This document shows positions 50,457 to 59,798 of a stretch of 64,000 nt of DNA, piece after piece. Every line of letters begins with the position of its first letter. Position 1 is the stretch's first letter. A program made the position numbers and the translations under genes. Location of the stretch: contig NZ_CP130044.1 of assembly GCF_030505395.1 (NCBI RefSeq), forward strand, positions 1,411,001 to 1,475,000. Direction: 5' to 3'. The stretch comes from Asticcacaulis sp. ZE23SCel15 (GTDB lineage Bacteria > Pseudomonadota > Alphaproteobacteria > Caulobacterales > Caulobacteraceae). Under the pieces are notes generated by a model that saw only the letters and a program-made list of their open reading frames with translations, was not told the origin of the DNA and did no database searches.

Positions 50457-51575
50457 GATGATACCGGGATATAATGGCGGAAGTAGCGCGACCCCAACTG
50501 GGTCAGAATTTCATAGGATATGGTACCCGCATCGCGGGCCAGATCATCAATCGACTGATGTGGGCCAATCAGTTCGACAAAGCTGCCCGCCTGTAACGCA
50601 TCGGGTTCAAGCGCCGAAATATCGACGATGATGCTGTCCATCGACACCCGCCCGACGATGGGCAGGCGCACGCCGTCAAACCATGCCGCACCCCGGTTGC
50701 TCAGAGCGCGCGGCAGGCCATCGGCATATCCGGCCGATAGCGTCGCCAGCCGCATTTCGCGCTCAGCCACAAACGTGCCGCCGTAGCCGATGTGCGTGTC
50801 TTTGGGCACGGTGCGGGTCTGGATGACGGCGATATCCAGTCGCACAACCGGTTTCATGGGATTAGGGGGGCTGGTGTTGGGCGCGCCGCCATAAAGCGCA
50901 ATGCCCGGTCGGATCAGGTTATACTGAAAAGGGCCGCCTAAAAAAATGCCACCCGAATTGGCAAAGCTGACCGGCACAGTTGGGAAACGCTCAGCCGCCC
51001 GTTGCATGGCTTTGAGCTGATAGCCATTGGCGGGATTGTCGGGCTCATCGGCGCAGGCCAGATGGCTCATCAGCAGGCGGATATCGAGGCCGGACGGTGG
51101 CTTGGCCACGAAGGCATTCAGTTCCTCCGGCGACAGACCTAACCGAGACATGCCGGTATCAATCTGTAGTGCACACGGCAGGGTGCGATTAAGCGTCTGT
51201 GCCTGATCCGCCCAACGCGCAACCTGATCGGTATCATTTAGCACCGGAATAATGTCCTGCTCAGCGCATGGCCCTTCGGCTCCCGGCGGCAGACCGTTCA
51301 ACACATAAAGCCGTGCATCGGCGGGCAGGTGCGGGCGCAAGTCAAACGCTTCATGGGCAAGTGCCACAAAAAACTCACGGCATCCGGCGGCATAGAGAGT
51401 TCTGGGTGACCGGGATAACGCCTAAGCCATAGGCATTGGCCTTGACCACGGCACCCGCCACGGCGTGCGGGGCCTTAAGCTTCAGGCGTGCGTAATTATC
51501 CGCCAGCGCTGGCAAGTCTATGCGGAGGCAGCCTCCGGCCCCGGAAGATAGGGTTTGTAAAAACAGATTGCGCAT
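50453..51575 (-). pseudogene. alr: Alanine racemase gene with a frameshift
   Basis: Together the two frames give a complete alanine racemase of about 373 residues. The first frame covers residues 1-66 with the PLP lysine K45 (AVVKANAYGLG). The second continues from TLYAAGCREFFVALAHEAFDLRP to the C-terminus with IGYGGTF and DSIIVDISA. The break is near 51400-51401, where CACCCAGAACTCTC holds one base too many. Either the gene is broken or this is a sequencing error. Coupled to dadA, it would be the catabolic DadX-like racemase. Confidence 0.87.
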
Positions 51576-51633
51576 CAACCGCCCGCAAAAGTTTGGTTTC
51601 TGATGTAAGGATAGGGCAATGATCGTTGAATGT

Positions 51634-51687
51634 CAGATTGTTTTATCGCTGAAAATGCGTAATTAAGCGGGATATTGAAACAATCTG
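51634..51687. promoter_or_regulatory. Inverted repeat between alr and the Lrp-type gene
   Basis: CAGATTGTTT (51634-51643) and AAACAATCTG (51678-51687) are exact inverted copies, 44 bp centre to centre, about four helical turns. This suits an Lrp/AsnC octamer or two dimers binding on one DNA face in the divergent alr-dadA / lrp-type promoter region. Confidence 0.65.
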
Positions 51688-51709
51688 CGAATGATGTGGA
51701 GTTTTCGTG

Positions 51710-52168
51710 ATGCAGGCTCTCGATGCGATCGATCGCAATATTCTCCGTCATCTGAGGGAAAATGCCCGCCTCAGCAATGCGGCCCTGGCCAAGGCTGTGG
51801 GGTTATCGCCCTCGGCCTGCTTGCGGCGGATCAATATTTTGGAACAATCGGGCGTCATCCGCGGCTATACGGCGCTGGTAGGCGATAGTCTGGGCGAGGA
51901 CGGGATTGCGGTCATCATTCGCATTTCGCTGGAGAAGCAGACCGAAGCCTCATTCTCACGCTTTGAAAGCGCGGTGCGCCGCCATCCGGAAATTCGCGAA
52001 TGTCTGCTGATGACGGGTGATTCTGATTATCTGCTGCGGGTCGATGTCGACAGCGCCCATGAATTTGAACGCATCCATAATGACGTGCTGTCTAAACTGC
52101 CGGGGGTGCAGCGCATCCACTCCAGCTTTTCGATCCGCAATGTGCTGGCGAGCCAGCGCAAAAAATAG
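51710..52168 (+). CDS. Lrp/AsnC family regulator, DadR-like
   Basis: 152 residues: winged HTH (LDAIDRNILRHLRENARLSNAALAKAVGLSPSACLRRINILEQSGVIRGYTA) and a RAM ligand domain (AVIIRISL, RHPEIRECLLMTGDSDYLLRVDV). Divergent position next to alr-dadA strongly suggests it senses alanine and controls that operon, as DadR does. GGAG stands eight bases before this ATG; a GTG just upstream is equally possible. A terminator overlaps its stop codon. Confidence 0.92.
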   Translation: MQALDAIDRNILRHLRENARLSNAALAKAVGLSPSACLRRINILEQSGVIRGYTALVGDSLGEDGIAVIIRISLEKQTEASFSRFESAVRRHPEIRECLLMTGDSDYLLRVDVDSAHEFERIHNDVLSKLPGVQRIHSSFSIRNVLASQRKK

Positions 52169-52202
52169 CCGCGCAGAGCTTTGTCTGCACGGCTATTTTT
52201 TA
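52161..52202. terminator. Terminator overlapping the Lrp-type gene stop
   Basis: AAAAATAGCCGcGCAGA pairs with TCTGCaCGGCTATTTTT around a short loop. The A-tract and T-tract on either side make it work in both directions; the stop codon TAG lies within the left arm. Confidence 0.85.
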
Positions 52203-52207
52203 GATTA

Positions 52208-52252
52208 CGCGCATGTGAATCCAAAAACCGCTTCACACTTTTTGGCATGCGC
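52208..52252 (+). repeat. CIR-like intergenic repeat carrying a GANTC site
   Basis: CGCGCATGTGAATCCAAAAA, loop, CACTTTTTGGCATGCGC. It is the same arrangement as at 28096 and 19478 with compensating changes in both arms (CCGAAAA/TTTTCGG to CCAAAAA/TTTTTGG), which indicates selection for the hairpin. GAATC is a GANTC site. Confidence 0.72.
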
Positions 52253-52260
52253 TCAAGGGC

Positions 52261-53247
52261 TCAGCCCTTGATAAAGGCCAGCAGGTCGGCGTTGATGACA
52301 TCGGCATTGGTGGTGCACATGCCGTGCGGGAATTTCTCATAGACCTTGAGCGTGCCTTTTTTCAGCAGTTTGGCCGACAACAGGGCGGAATTGGCAATCG
52401 GCACGATCTGGTCGTCGTCGCCGTGCATGACAAAGGTTGGCACATCGATGATCTTGAGGTCTTCGGTAAAGTCGGTTTCCGAAAACGCCTTGATGCCATC
52501 ATAATGGGCCTTGGCGCCGCCCGCCATGCCCTGCCGCCACCAGTTCTGGATAATGCCCTGTGAGGCGGTCGCACCGGGACGGTTGTAGCCATAGAACGGC
52601 CCGCTAGCGACATCGAGATAGAACTGAGCGCGGTTATCGGCCAAAGCCTTGCGGAAACCGTCAAACACTTCGATCGGCAGACCGCCGGGATTGGCGGGCG
52701 TCTTGACCATAAGTGGCGGCACGGCCCCGATCAGCACCAGCTTGGCGGTGCGGCCCTGGGGCTGGCCATATTTGGCGACATAGTGAAGCGCTTCGCCGCC
52801 CCCGGTGGAGTGGCCGACATGGATGGCATTTTTCAGATCAAGGTGCTCAACGACTGCCGCGATATCGGCGGCATAATGATCCATGTCGTGACCGTCTCCG
52901 ATCTGGGTGGAGCGGCCATGACCGCGGCGGTCATGGGCGATGACGCGAAAGCCTTTGTGCATGAAAAACAGCATCTGGGCGTCCCAGTCGTCCCCGGACA
53001 GCGGCCAGCCGTGATGGAAGACAATCGGCTGGGCAGTTTTGGGGCCCCAGTCTTTGTAAAATATTTCGACGCCGTCCTTGGTCTTGACGTAGCTGGTGGA
53101 CATGGATTTGGCTCCTGACGGTTTAGGTGTTAAGGATTGGGCTGCGGCGGCACCGCTTAGGCTGGCCCCACTGAGGCTGGTTGCGGCGATCAGGCCAGTG
53201 CCGCCCATCAGCACGGTGCGGCGGGAGGATTTCAGAATATCGGTCAT
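52261..53247 (-). CDS. Tat-exported alpha/beta hydrolase (chloroperoxidase-like)
   Basis: About 328 residues. A twin-arginine-like signal ([21 protein letters not shown]) precedes a hydrolase of the non-haem chloroperoxidase/esterase group: [29 protein letters not shown], nucleophile elbow GHSTGGGEA, acid in [11 protein letters not shown], and His in KFPHGM. Such proteins are esterases and sometimes perhydrolases. I use the ATG with GGAG nine bases upstream. The promoter region holds a CCTATACC palindrome shared with the FixLJ-like locus, suggesting control by that system. Confidence 0.9.
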   Translation of the reverse strand: MTDILKSSRRTVLMGGTGLIAATSLSGASLSGAAAAQSLTPKPSGAKSMSTSYVKTKDGVEIFYKDWGPKTAQPIVFHHGWPLSGDDWDAQMLFFMHKGFRVIAHDRRGHGRSTQIGDGHDMDHYAADIAAVVEHLDLKNAIHVGHSTGGGEALHYVAKYGQPQGRTAKLVLIGAVPPLMVKTPANPGGLPIEVFDGFRKALADNRAQFYLDVASGPFYGYNRPGATASQGIIQNWWRQGMAGGAKAHYDGIKAFSETDFTEDLKIIDVPTFVMHGDDDQIVPIANSALLSAKLLKKGTLKVYEKFPHGMCTTNADVINADLLAFIKG

Positions 53248-53376
53248 GATCAAAGTCTCCGGACGACCCGCGCTGAAATGGCTTCGGGGCGTGATTACGT
53301 GCGGGACTATAGGCGCACTTGTATGCCCAGTCGCGGGCGGCGACGGGGGATCGGACGGGGTTTTGGGATGAGTTTG

Positions 53377-53394
53377 CCTATACCTGCGTATAGG
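53377..53394. promoter_or_regulatory. CCTATACC palindrome upstream of the hydrolase
   Basis: CCTATACCTGCGTATAGG, 16 of 18 identical to the site at 44146-44163. It lies 130-147 bp before the hydrolase ATG and directly after the stop of the halogenase-family gene. Confidence 0.62.
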
Positions 53395-56300
53395 TTACGC
53401 GACCGCCACCTTGGGCAAGCGGGCCGGACAATGATGGCGCAGGAACTCGCCGTGGCTGGGCAGGGTATCGACAAAGGCGGGTAATTGCTTTGATACAGCA
53501 GTCAGCGTTGCCTCAAGATCGACCTGACTAATCTGGTCGGCTTGCGGCAGGTAGGCGCGCGGCCGGACACCCATGCCTTCCATGACCGACTGCCAGGACG
53601 GGGCGCGGAAAAGCTCGTCGACCCCTTCACGCAAGGTGCCGTTGAGGCGGAACAGTTCCAGCTTTTCCCGTAAGGTCTGCGGCACGGGGGCGTTCCTGAC
53701 ATCGCGCCAGAACGGGGTATCGTCGCGCTGCGTCGTGCAATAGTGCAGGACGACGAAATCCTTGATCTCGGTATAGTCCGTGGCCATGCGCCGATTATAT
53801 TCGCGTATCAGGGTGGGGTCGCAATCACGTTCAGGGAAATAGCGCAGCAGGAAATCCATAGCCCGGTAAATCAGATGAATGGCGGTTGATTCCAGCGGCT
53901 CGATAAAGCCGGACGCCAGCCCGACCGAGACGCAGTTTTTCGACCACAGTTCCGAACGCATCCCGGTTTTGAACGGGATGATCATCGGTTTGGTGACGGC
54001 CTCACCCTCGACCTGCGCCATCAGGGACGCCACCGCCTCATCGTCAGAAATATGCCGGGATGAAAAGACATAGCCGTTACCCGCCCGGTGTTGCAGCGGA
54101 ATGCGCCAGCGCCAGCCAGCGTCTTGTCCTTGCGCATAGGTATAGGGATGGGGCGGGTTGATGTTTTCGGTCTGCACCGCCACGGCCCGGTCGCACAGTA
54201 GCTCATCGGACCAGTCGATAAATCCGGTTTTCAGCGTCTGCCCGATCAGCAGGGCGCGAAAGCCGGTGCAGTCCAGAAAGAAATCACCGGCAATCTCACG
54301 CCCGTCCTTAAGCTCGACGCTGCGGATAAAGCCGGTGTCGTGCTGATGGACCTGCCCCACAATACCTTCATGACGGGTGACGCCGTTACCTTCGGCGTGG
54401 CTGCGCAGGAATTTGGCCGCCAGAGACGCATCAATATGCAGCGACATGGCCGCCGAGCCTATGGGGGTATTGCGTGCCTTTTGCGGCAGCATGAACTTAC
54501 CCGCATGGGCCATGACGGCGGCGGGGGCAAAGTCCTGAAGCCCGGACGGATGGCCGGCCTGCTTGGCGCGCAACCATAGCTGATAGAAATCAAGGGCGGT
54601 GCCATTTGACGCCCTAACCGGGCCGCCGATATTTCCAAACGGATGGAAATATGTCTCGCCCTTTTTGCGCCAGTCATCGAAGCGGATGCCGAGCTTGAAT
54701 GAGCCTTGCGTCGCCTGTATGAAATCCTGTTCGTTGATGTTCAGGTTGCGCAGCAATTCCAGGATCGGCGGCACGGTCGATTCCCCCACACCAATCGTGC
54801 CGATCTGCTCGGATTCGACCAACGCGATCTCAAACCGGCCTTTGGGCAGGTAGTGGCCCAGGATCGCCGCGCACATCCATCCGGCGGTGCCGCCACCGAC
54901 AATGACGATTTTTGTGATGGCATTATCGGTCATGTTAAGCACTCGCTCTTGCGGGGGGGGCATGCGGTTGCAGTAGTCGAGATAGTCCTGATGAGACGGG
55001 GCCTTGGCGACGGTAGTTTTTATGAAGTCGGCCATCTGTGTGCAGGCCTCGATCATGTCATCGCCTTTCAGGCCGTCCGTGGCCGGGTCATAGGCCTGCG
55101 GGTGCCAGCCGTAACCGTCATAGATCGCCAGCCAGCTTTGCGGGTGGAACATCTCCCAGCGGTAACGCACGAAATGGCCGCGGGCCTTATAAAGCTCGAT
55201 CTTATGCCGCAGAGTGTCGGGCAGTTGGGTGGCCTTACAGGCCCGCCAAAACGCGGTGTCGTCACGGTCAGAAGCGTAATAGTGCAGGATGATAAAATCG
55301 CGCACCCGCTCAAATTCGCGCCGCGACATGTCGTTATATTCGTCAGTGAGCGCGGGGTTAAAACCGGTATCCGGAAACAGTTGTTTCAGCTTTTCGATGC
55401 CGGTTTGAATAAGGGCGATCGAGGTCGATTCCAGCGGTTCCAGAAACCCTGACGACAGGCCGATGGCCACGCAGTTTTTGGCCCAGGCCTGTTGGCGTCT
55501 GCCGGGACGAAACCTGATCTGGCGTGGTTCAAACAGCATCTTGCCCGGCACATTGGCGGTGAGCGTAGCAAGCGCCGTCTCGTCATCCGTGAAATTTGAG
55601 GCATAGACATAGCCGTTGCCGCGTCGGTGCTGCAACGGGATGCCCCATTGCCAGCCGGCTTCGCGGGCGGTCACTTCGGTATAGGGGGCCGGCGCCGGGT
55701 CAGTGGTTTCCGACTGCACCGCATAGGCGCGATCGCAGAACAGCCACTGGCCATAGTCTTCGTATCCCACACCCAGCGCCTTACCGATCAGCAGGGCCTG
55801 AAAACCCGTGCAGTCGATAAACAGATCGCCGCTCACCGTAGTGCCTGTATTGAGGCTGAGCGAGTGGATATGGCCATTGTCGGGATCTAGGGTGACCGCC
55901 TCAATGCGGGCATCGATATGCTCAACCCCCAAGCCTATCGCAAAGGTGCGCAGATAGTCTGCATAAAGTCCGGCATCCAGATGATAGGCCCAGTCAAAGA
56001 ACGCGCCGTAAAAAGGCGCTTGACCGGCGGGCATGGCAAATTTTCCGGCCTTGGCCAGAGCTGCCCCCAAACAATAGTCATCGAGATTGGGCGTGTGGCC
56101 CTCAGCGCGCAGGCGGCTTAAAACCTGTAAAAAAGCGACATCGCCAAAGTCTTCGCCGTAGCCGCCGAAAGGGTGAAAAAAGGTCGTGCCTTTGCGGTTC
56201 CAGTCCTTAAATGCGATGGCTAGTTTGATAGTGGCGCGGGTCGCACGGATCATCTCCATCTCATCAAGGCCAAGGCTTTGGGTAAAGGTGCGGATGGTCG

Positions 56301-56460
56301 GAATGGTGGCTTCGCCGACGCCGATCGTGCCGATCTCTGAGGCGGCGACCAGACGGATTTTGACGGGTGTATTCTGGAAATGCTTGGCAAGAGCCGCCGC
56401 CGTCATCCAGCCAGCAGTCCCTGCGCCCGCGATGACAATGGTGCTGATGGCCTTATCCAT
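53395..56460 (-). CDS. Two flavin-dependent halogenase-family proteins in one frame
   Basis: One open frame of about 1021 residues holds two complete 'tryptophan halogenase' family proteins (509 and 512 residues). Half one has GAGTAG, K79 (ATIKLAIAF), WQWGIP (270-275) and E344 in EPLESTS. Half two (ATG at 54933) has GGGTAG, K80 (SFKLGI), WRWRIP and EPLESTA. These match the FAD site, catalytic Lys/Glu and WxWxIP of halogenases such as PrnA. The halves meet at a run of eight C; 7 or 9 C would end half one there. Such genes sit beside TonB receptors in Caulobacterales; the substrate is unknown. Confidence 0.88.
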   Translation of the reverse strand: MDKAISTIVIAGAGTAGWMTAAALAKHFQNTPVKIRLVAASEIGTIGVGEATIPTIRTFTQSLGLDEMEMIRATRATIKLAIAFKDWNRKGTTFFHPFGGYGEDFGDVAFLQVLSRLRAEGHTPNLDDYCLGAALAKAGKFAMPAGQAPFYGAFFDWAYHLDAGLYADYLRTFAIGLGVEHIDARIEAVTLDPDNGHIHSLSLNTGTTVSGDLFIDCTGFQALLIGKALGVGYEDYGQWLFCDRAYAVQSETTDPAPAPYTEVTAREAGWQWGIPLQHRRGNGYVYASNFTDDETALATLTANVPGKMLFEPRQIRFRPGRRQQAWAKNCVAIGLSSGFLEPLESTSIALIQTGIEKLKQLFPDTGFNPALTDEYNDMSRREFERVRDFIILHYYASDRDDTAFWRACKATQLPDTLRHKIELYKARGHFVRYRWEMFHPQSWLAIYDGYGWHPQAYDPATDGLKGDDMIEACTQMADFIKTTVAKAPSHQDYLDYCNRMPPPQERVLNMTDNAITKIVIVGGGTAGWMCAAILGHYLPKGRFEIALVESEQIGTIGVGESTVPPILELLRNLNINEQDFIQATQGSFKLGIRFDDWRKKGETYFHPFGNIGGPVRASNGTALDFYQLWLRAKQAGHPSGLQDFAPAAVMAHAGKFMLPQKARNTPIGSAAMSLHIDASLAAKFLRSHAEGNGVTRHEGIVGQVHQHDTGFIRSVELKDGREIAGDFFLDCTGFRALLIGQTLKTGFIDWSDELLCDRAVAVQTENINPPHPYTYAQGQDAGWRWRIPLQHRAGNGYVFSSRHISDDEAVASLMAQVEGEAVTKPMIIPFKTGMRSELWSKNCVSVGLASGFIEPLESTAIHLIYRAMDFLLRYFPERDCDPTLIREYNRRMATDYTEIKDFVVLHYCTTQRDDTPFWRDVRNAPVPQTLREKLELFRLNGTLREGVDELFRAPSWQSVMEGMGVRPRAYLPQADQISQVDLEATLTAVSKQLPAFVDTLPSHGEFLRHHCPARLPKVAVA

Positions 56461-56550
56461 AACGCGTTTCCTGAGAGTTATATTTTGGGGTGAGGATGGG
56501 CGCATCCGAGGCGCGGATCAACTCGAAAAAGTGGCTTTAAAAAGCGGCCC

Positions 56551-56588
56551 AAAAAGCTGCGAAAAGGGAGGGAGGCTCCCTTTCGCAG
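56551..56588 (-). terminator. Terminator or attenuator between the receptor and the halogenases
   Basis: On the minus strand CTGCGAAAGGGAG pairs with CTCCCTTTTCGCAG (one bulge), followed by CTTTTT. It comes about 90 bp after the TonB receptor stop and 90 bp before the halogenase start, so it probably lowers read-through and sets a lower halogenase level. Confidence 0.7.
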
Positions 56589-56675
56589 TTTAGTTGGGAA
56601 GGATGGCGCGGCACCATAAAGCACCGCGCCAAGGCTTAGGACTACGAGATAACCGTATCCTAACTCAGAGAACCC

Positions 56676-59600
56676 TTACCACTTGGCACGGACGCCGATA
56701 GTGATGCGGGGCTCATACTCGTTCTGATAGGCAAACTGGGTCTTGCCTTCAGCGAACTGGTAGTAATAGGTCTCGATCTCACCGGTGATATTGGAGCCGT
56801 TGAGATACAGCGACAGCTTCGGATTGATGTCATAGGTCGCGTTGACATCGACATACGAGCTTTCTTCCTGATAGGTCGGGATATTGTCGCCGCTCAAAGT
56901 CGCCAGACCCTGCACGCGGTCGGAGCGGTAGTTATAGGCGACGCGGAACTGGAACTTTTCGTCCTGATACCAGCCGACCAGATTGTACTGATGCTCTGAG
57001 TTGTTGACGAACGGCAGCTTGTCACCATCGATGCCGCGACGGTTTTCGGTCGACGGCGAGAAGGTGTAGTTGGTATCGACCCCAAAGTTCGACAATATGC
57101 CGCCGTCAAGGAAGTCATCGAAGGCAAACTTGCCACCGATTTCAACGCCCTGCACCTTACCGCCGTCGCCCTGAATGTTGAGCGACACCGGCACGTCATA
57201 TTCTGGTGAGCCGTCCGGGTTCGGGAACCGTCCGGTGGTCGAGCCACCGGTGACGAAGCTTTCGATATCGATATAGAACAAAGCCACGTTCACCATCGAC
57301 GCCCGGCCGAGATAGTATTCGGCCGCCGCATCGAAGTTTTTGGCGCGCCAGGGGTTGAGACCTGGGTTACCGCTGCGTTCAGCGCTGGTGACGATCCGGC
57401 CACCAAAACCGCTGTCGGCGGTGTTGATCTTCAGGCCCCCGCCGTAGGAACCGAGATCAAGCGGCTGCATGGTCTTGGCGGCGGCAAAGCGGAAGCGTAA
57501 CTGATCCGAATAGTCATAGATCATGTTGAACGACGGCAGAACGTCCGTGTAGCGGTTCTGATCGTAGACATCACCGATGTCTTCGTTGGTGTCACCATAA
57601 GGATACTGGGTCGGATCGGTGACATTCTGGCGGACATCGATCTTGGTATTGATGACGCGCACGCCGACATTACCGCGGATCTTTTCACCGACTTCAAAAT
57701 CACCGGCCAGATAGGCGGAGTTTTCGGTCAGGTCGACATCATAAGACTGACCCGGCACGATAACGCGGTTAGCGCCACCGAAGACGCGCTTCATGAACGC
57801 CGCCGCATCGTCAAAGTCACGCGGATCAGCGGCCCAGAAGCCGGGAATCCCCGACGTGATGCCACCCAGATCGGTCACGAAGATCGGGTTATTGTACTGA
57901 TCAAGGCGGGTCGGACGGTTGACGGTGTAGGGCTGGAACACCATGACGCTGGGGTTGGTGGCGGACGGTACCATTTCGCCGCGGGCGCAGCGCGGATTGT
58001 CCATGACTACGTCGATAGCTTTCCACTGGGCCGCACAGCCAGCGCTCTGGACGACACCGTTCTGGTCCTGCTTGCCGGCATAGAAGTCGGAGAACAGGTG
58101 GAACTGGGTGATCGAGACATCGCGCTTGGAGGAGCGGATGCCGCCGTCAACCTTGGTGAACAGGCCAAAGGCCTTTTCGTCAAAGGTGTAATGGGCATCA
58201 AAACGCGCAACCTGAAGCGTCGATTCAGCTTCGTTATTACCTTCGGAGGAGAAGGCACCCACAGCATAGGAGCCGAGGTTGGCCATGTAGTCCTTCATGG
58301 TCTTGCCTGCGCCTAAGCCACCACTGATCGGGGTGTCAAAGCCTGACCAGACCGGGCTTTCGCCTGAGATGTCATAGTGAAGCTGCGGGTTCTCGCCGTA
58401 ACCCTGCGGGTTCGGATTGATATAGCAGCCGCCCTGATTGCCGGTAATGCTGTTCGAGCGGCGCGAGGCATCAAAGGTGTCGCAGATTTCCTTCGGATAG
58501 AAGGTGCCGCGTGTGCGGTCGTCGGCATTGCGGAACAGGTTGAACCGGCCGGGGGCATACTGCCAGTTCGACAGGTCGCCCTGAACCTGACCGTTCATGC
58601 TTAGGCGGTTGGCGTCAGCCGAAATCAGGCGGGCCTCATAGGTGAACTTGCCGCCATTATCGTATTTGAGTTCCAGATTATAGTTATAGGACTCGGACGT
58701 ATTAGTGCGGTTGACGGTGAACGAGTTCACCCAGTGAGCGTTGACGTCGTATTCATCGACCGTCAGCCACGGACGGCCATTGGAGCCGGTCTGGCCGCTG
58801 TCGGCGGAGACATCCGGCTGGGCCCAGACCCCAAAGGCGGCGCCGTCCCAGCGGTTTGAGATGTTGATGCCGATGGCGCGGTTGTAGTCCTCAAGCTTGG
58901 CGTAGAAACCTTCGGCCACAAAAGTGTAGCCCTCACCAAAGCGGGCCTCAAAGGCGACGCTGGCGCCCAGACGCTTACGTTCATTGGTACGGCTGAAGCT
59001 TTCGAAACCGTGCGGCGATACAAAGTTCTGCGGCGCGGAACCACCCCAGTCATTGTTGCCGGACAGGCCGACCACGCCGGAGAAGTTATTGGCCAGATTG
59101 ACGTTCGATTGCGCGACCGACGCCATGAAACCGATATTGTCATTGCGCCATGACCCCAGCACGTTGGCGACATAATCATCGCCTTCGCTCATTTCGCCGC
59201 GCTGACCTTCAACGGCCCCGGCCAGCGTTAACCCTTGCCCAAACTGGAACGGGCGGCGGGTTTGCAGGTCGATGGTGCCGGAAATCCCCGACAAAGCATT
59301 GGTCGGCTCGGTCGATTTATCGACCACGACCGAGTTCATCAGTTGCGACGGTACATCCAGCAAGTTGGGTTGGGCTGAGCCAAGGTTGCCGGCTGACAGA
59401 TACTGCTCACCGTTCATCAGGGTGATGACCTGCGACAGGCCGCGGATATCGACGGTCGAGCCTTCGCCCGCATCACGTCGGATCTGCACGCCCGGAATAC
59501 GCTGAACCGAATCGGCGATGGTGGTGTCGGGCAGCTTGCCGATATCTTCGGATGAAATCGCATCGACCATGGCGACTTCTTTGCGCTTGATGCCGACCGA

Positions 59601-59798
59601 TTTCAGTTGCGAGGCGCGCACGCCGGTCACAACCACGGTTTCGATATCACTGTCGGCAGCGGTCGTGTCCTGTGCGGTGGCGGCGGTGGATAGCGCTAAG
59701 GAGAGTGCGGCCACGGATACGCCCGCCCCCAGCGCCAGACTGAGCTTGCGGCCCAAAGTGCGCCCATATGGGCGGTGGTTTCGTGTTTGGATTGTCAT
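56676..59798 (-). CDS. TonB-dependent outer-membrane receptor
   Basis: 1040 residues. Signal peptide of about 42 residues ending in TAAATAQ; a TonB box-like stretch (DIETVVVTGVRAS); plug domain with IADSVQRIPGVQIRRDAGEGSTVDIRGLSQV; a long beta-barrel ending in RITIGVRAKW with terminal aromatic. The plug and length match the TonB receptors of the carbohydrate/oligosaccharide uptake type found in Caulobacter and Xanthomonas, rather than siderophore receptors. AGGGA stands eight bases before the ATG. A LacI regulator is divergent and halogenase-family genes follow. Confidence 0.94.
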   Translation of the reverse strand: MTIQTRNHRPYGRTLGRKLSLALGAGVSVAALSLALSTAATAQDTTAADSDIETVVVTGVRASQLKSVGIKRKEVAMVDAISSEDIGKLPDTTIADSVQRIPGVQIRRDAGEGSTVDIRGLSQVITLMNGEQYLSAGNLGSAQPNLLDVPSQLMNSVVVDKSTEPTNALSGISGTIDLQTRRPFQFGQGLTLAGAVEGQRGEMSEGDDYVANVLGSWRNDNIGFMASVAQSNVNLANNFSGVVGLSGNNDWGGSAPQNFVSPHGFESFSRTNERKRLGASVAFEARFGEGYTFVAEGFYAKLEDYNRAIGINISNRWDGAAFGVWAQPDVSADSGQTGSNGRPWLTVDEYDVNAHWVNSFTVNRTNTSESYNYNLELKYDNGGKFTYEARLISADANRLSMNGQVQGDLSNWQYAPGRFNLFRNADDRTRGTFYPKEICDTFDASRRSNSITGNQGGCYINPNPQGYGENPQLHYDISGESPVWSGFDTPISGGLGAGKTMKDYMANLGSYAVGAFSSEGNNEAESTLQVARFDAHYTFDEKAFGLFTKVDGGIRSSKRDVSITQFHLFSDFYAGKQDQNGVVQSAGCAAQWKAIDVVMDNPRCARGEMVPSATNPSVMVFQPYTVNRPTRLDQYNNPIFVTDLGGITSGIPGFWAADPRDFDDAAAFMKRVFGGANRVIVPGQSYDVDLTENSAYLAGDFEVGEKIRGNVGVRVINTKIDVRQNVTDPTQYPYGDTNEDIGDVYDQNRYTDVLPSFNMIYDYSDQLRFRFAAAKTMQPLDLGSYGGGLKINTADSGFGGRIVTSAERSGNPGLNPWRAKNFDAAAEYYLGRASMVNVALFYIDIESFVTGGSTTGRFPNPDGSPEYDVPVSLNIQGDGGKVQGVEIGGKFAFDDFLDGGILSNFGVDTNYTFSPSTENRRGIDGDKLPFVNNSEHQYNLVGWYQDEKFQFRVAYNYRSDRVQGLATLSGDNIPTYQEESSYVDVNATYDINPKLSLYLNGSNITGEIETYYYQFAEGKTQFAYQNEYEPRITIGVRAKW

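Noticed and set aside
54706-55452. 248-codon open frame antisense to the halogenase gene
   Set aside because: It mirrors a strongly conserved coding gene on the other strand, has no SD and no recognisable domain. High third-position GC makes such shadow frames common here.
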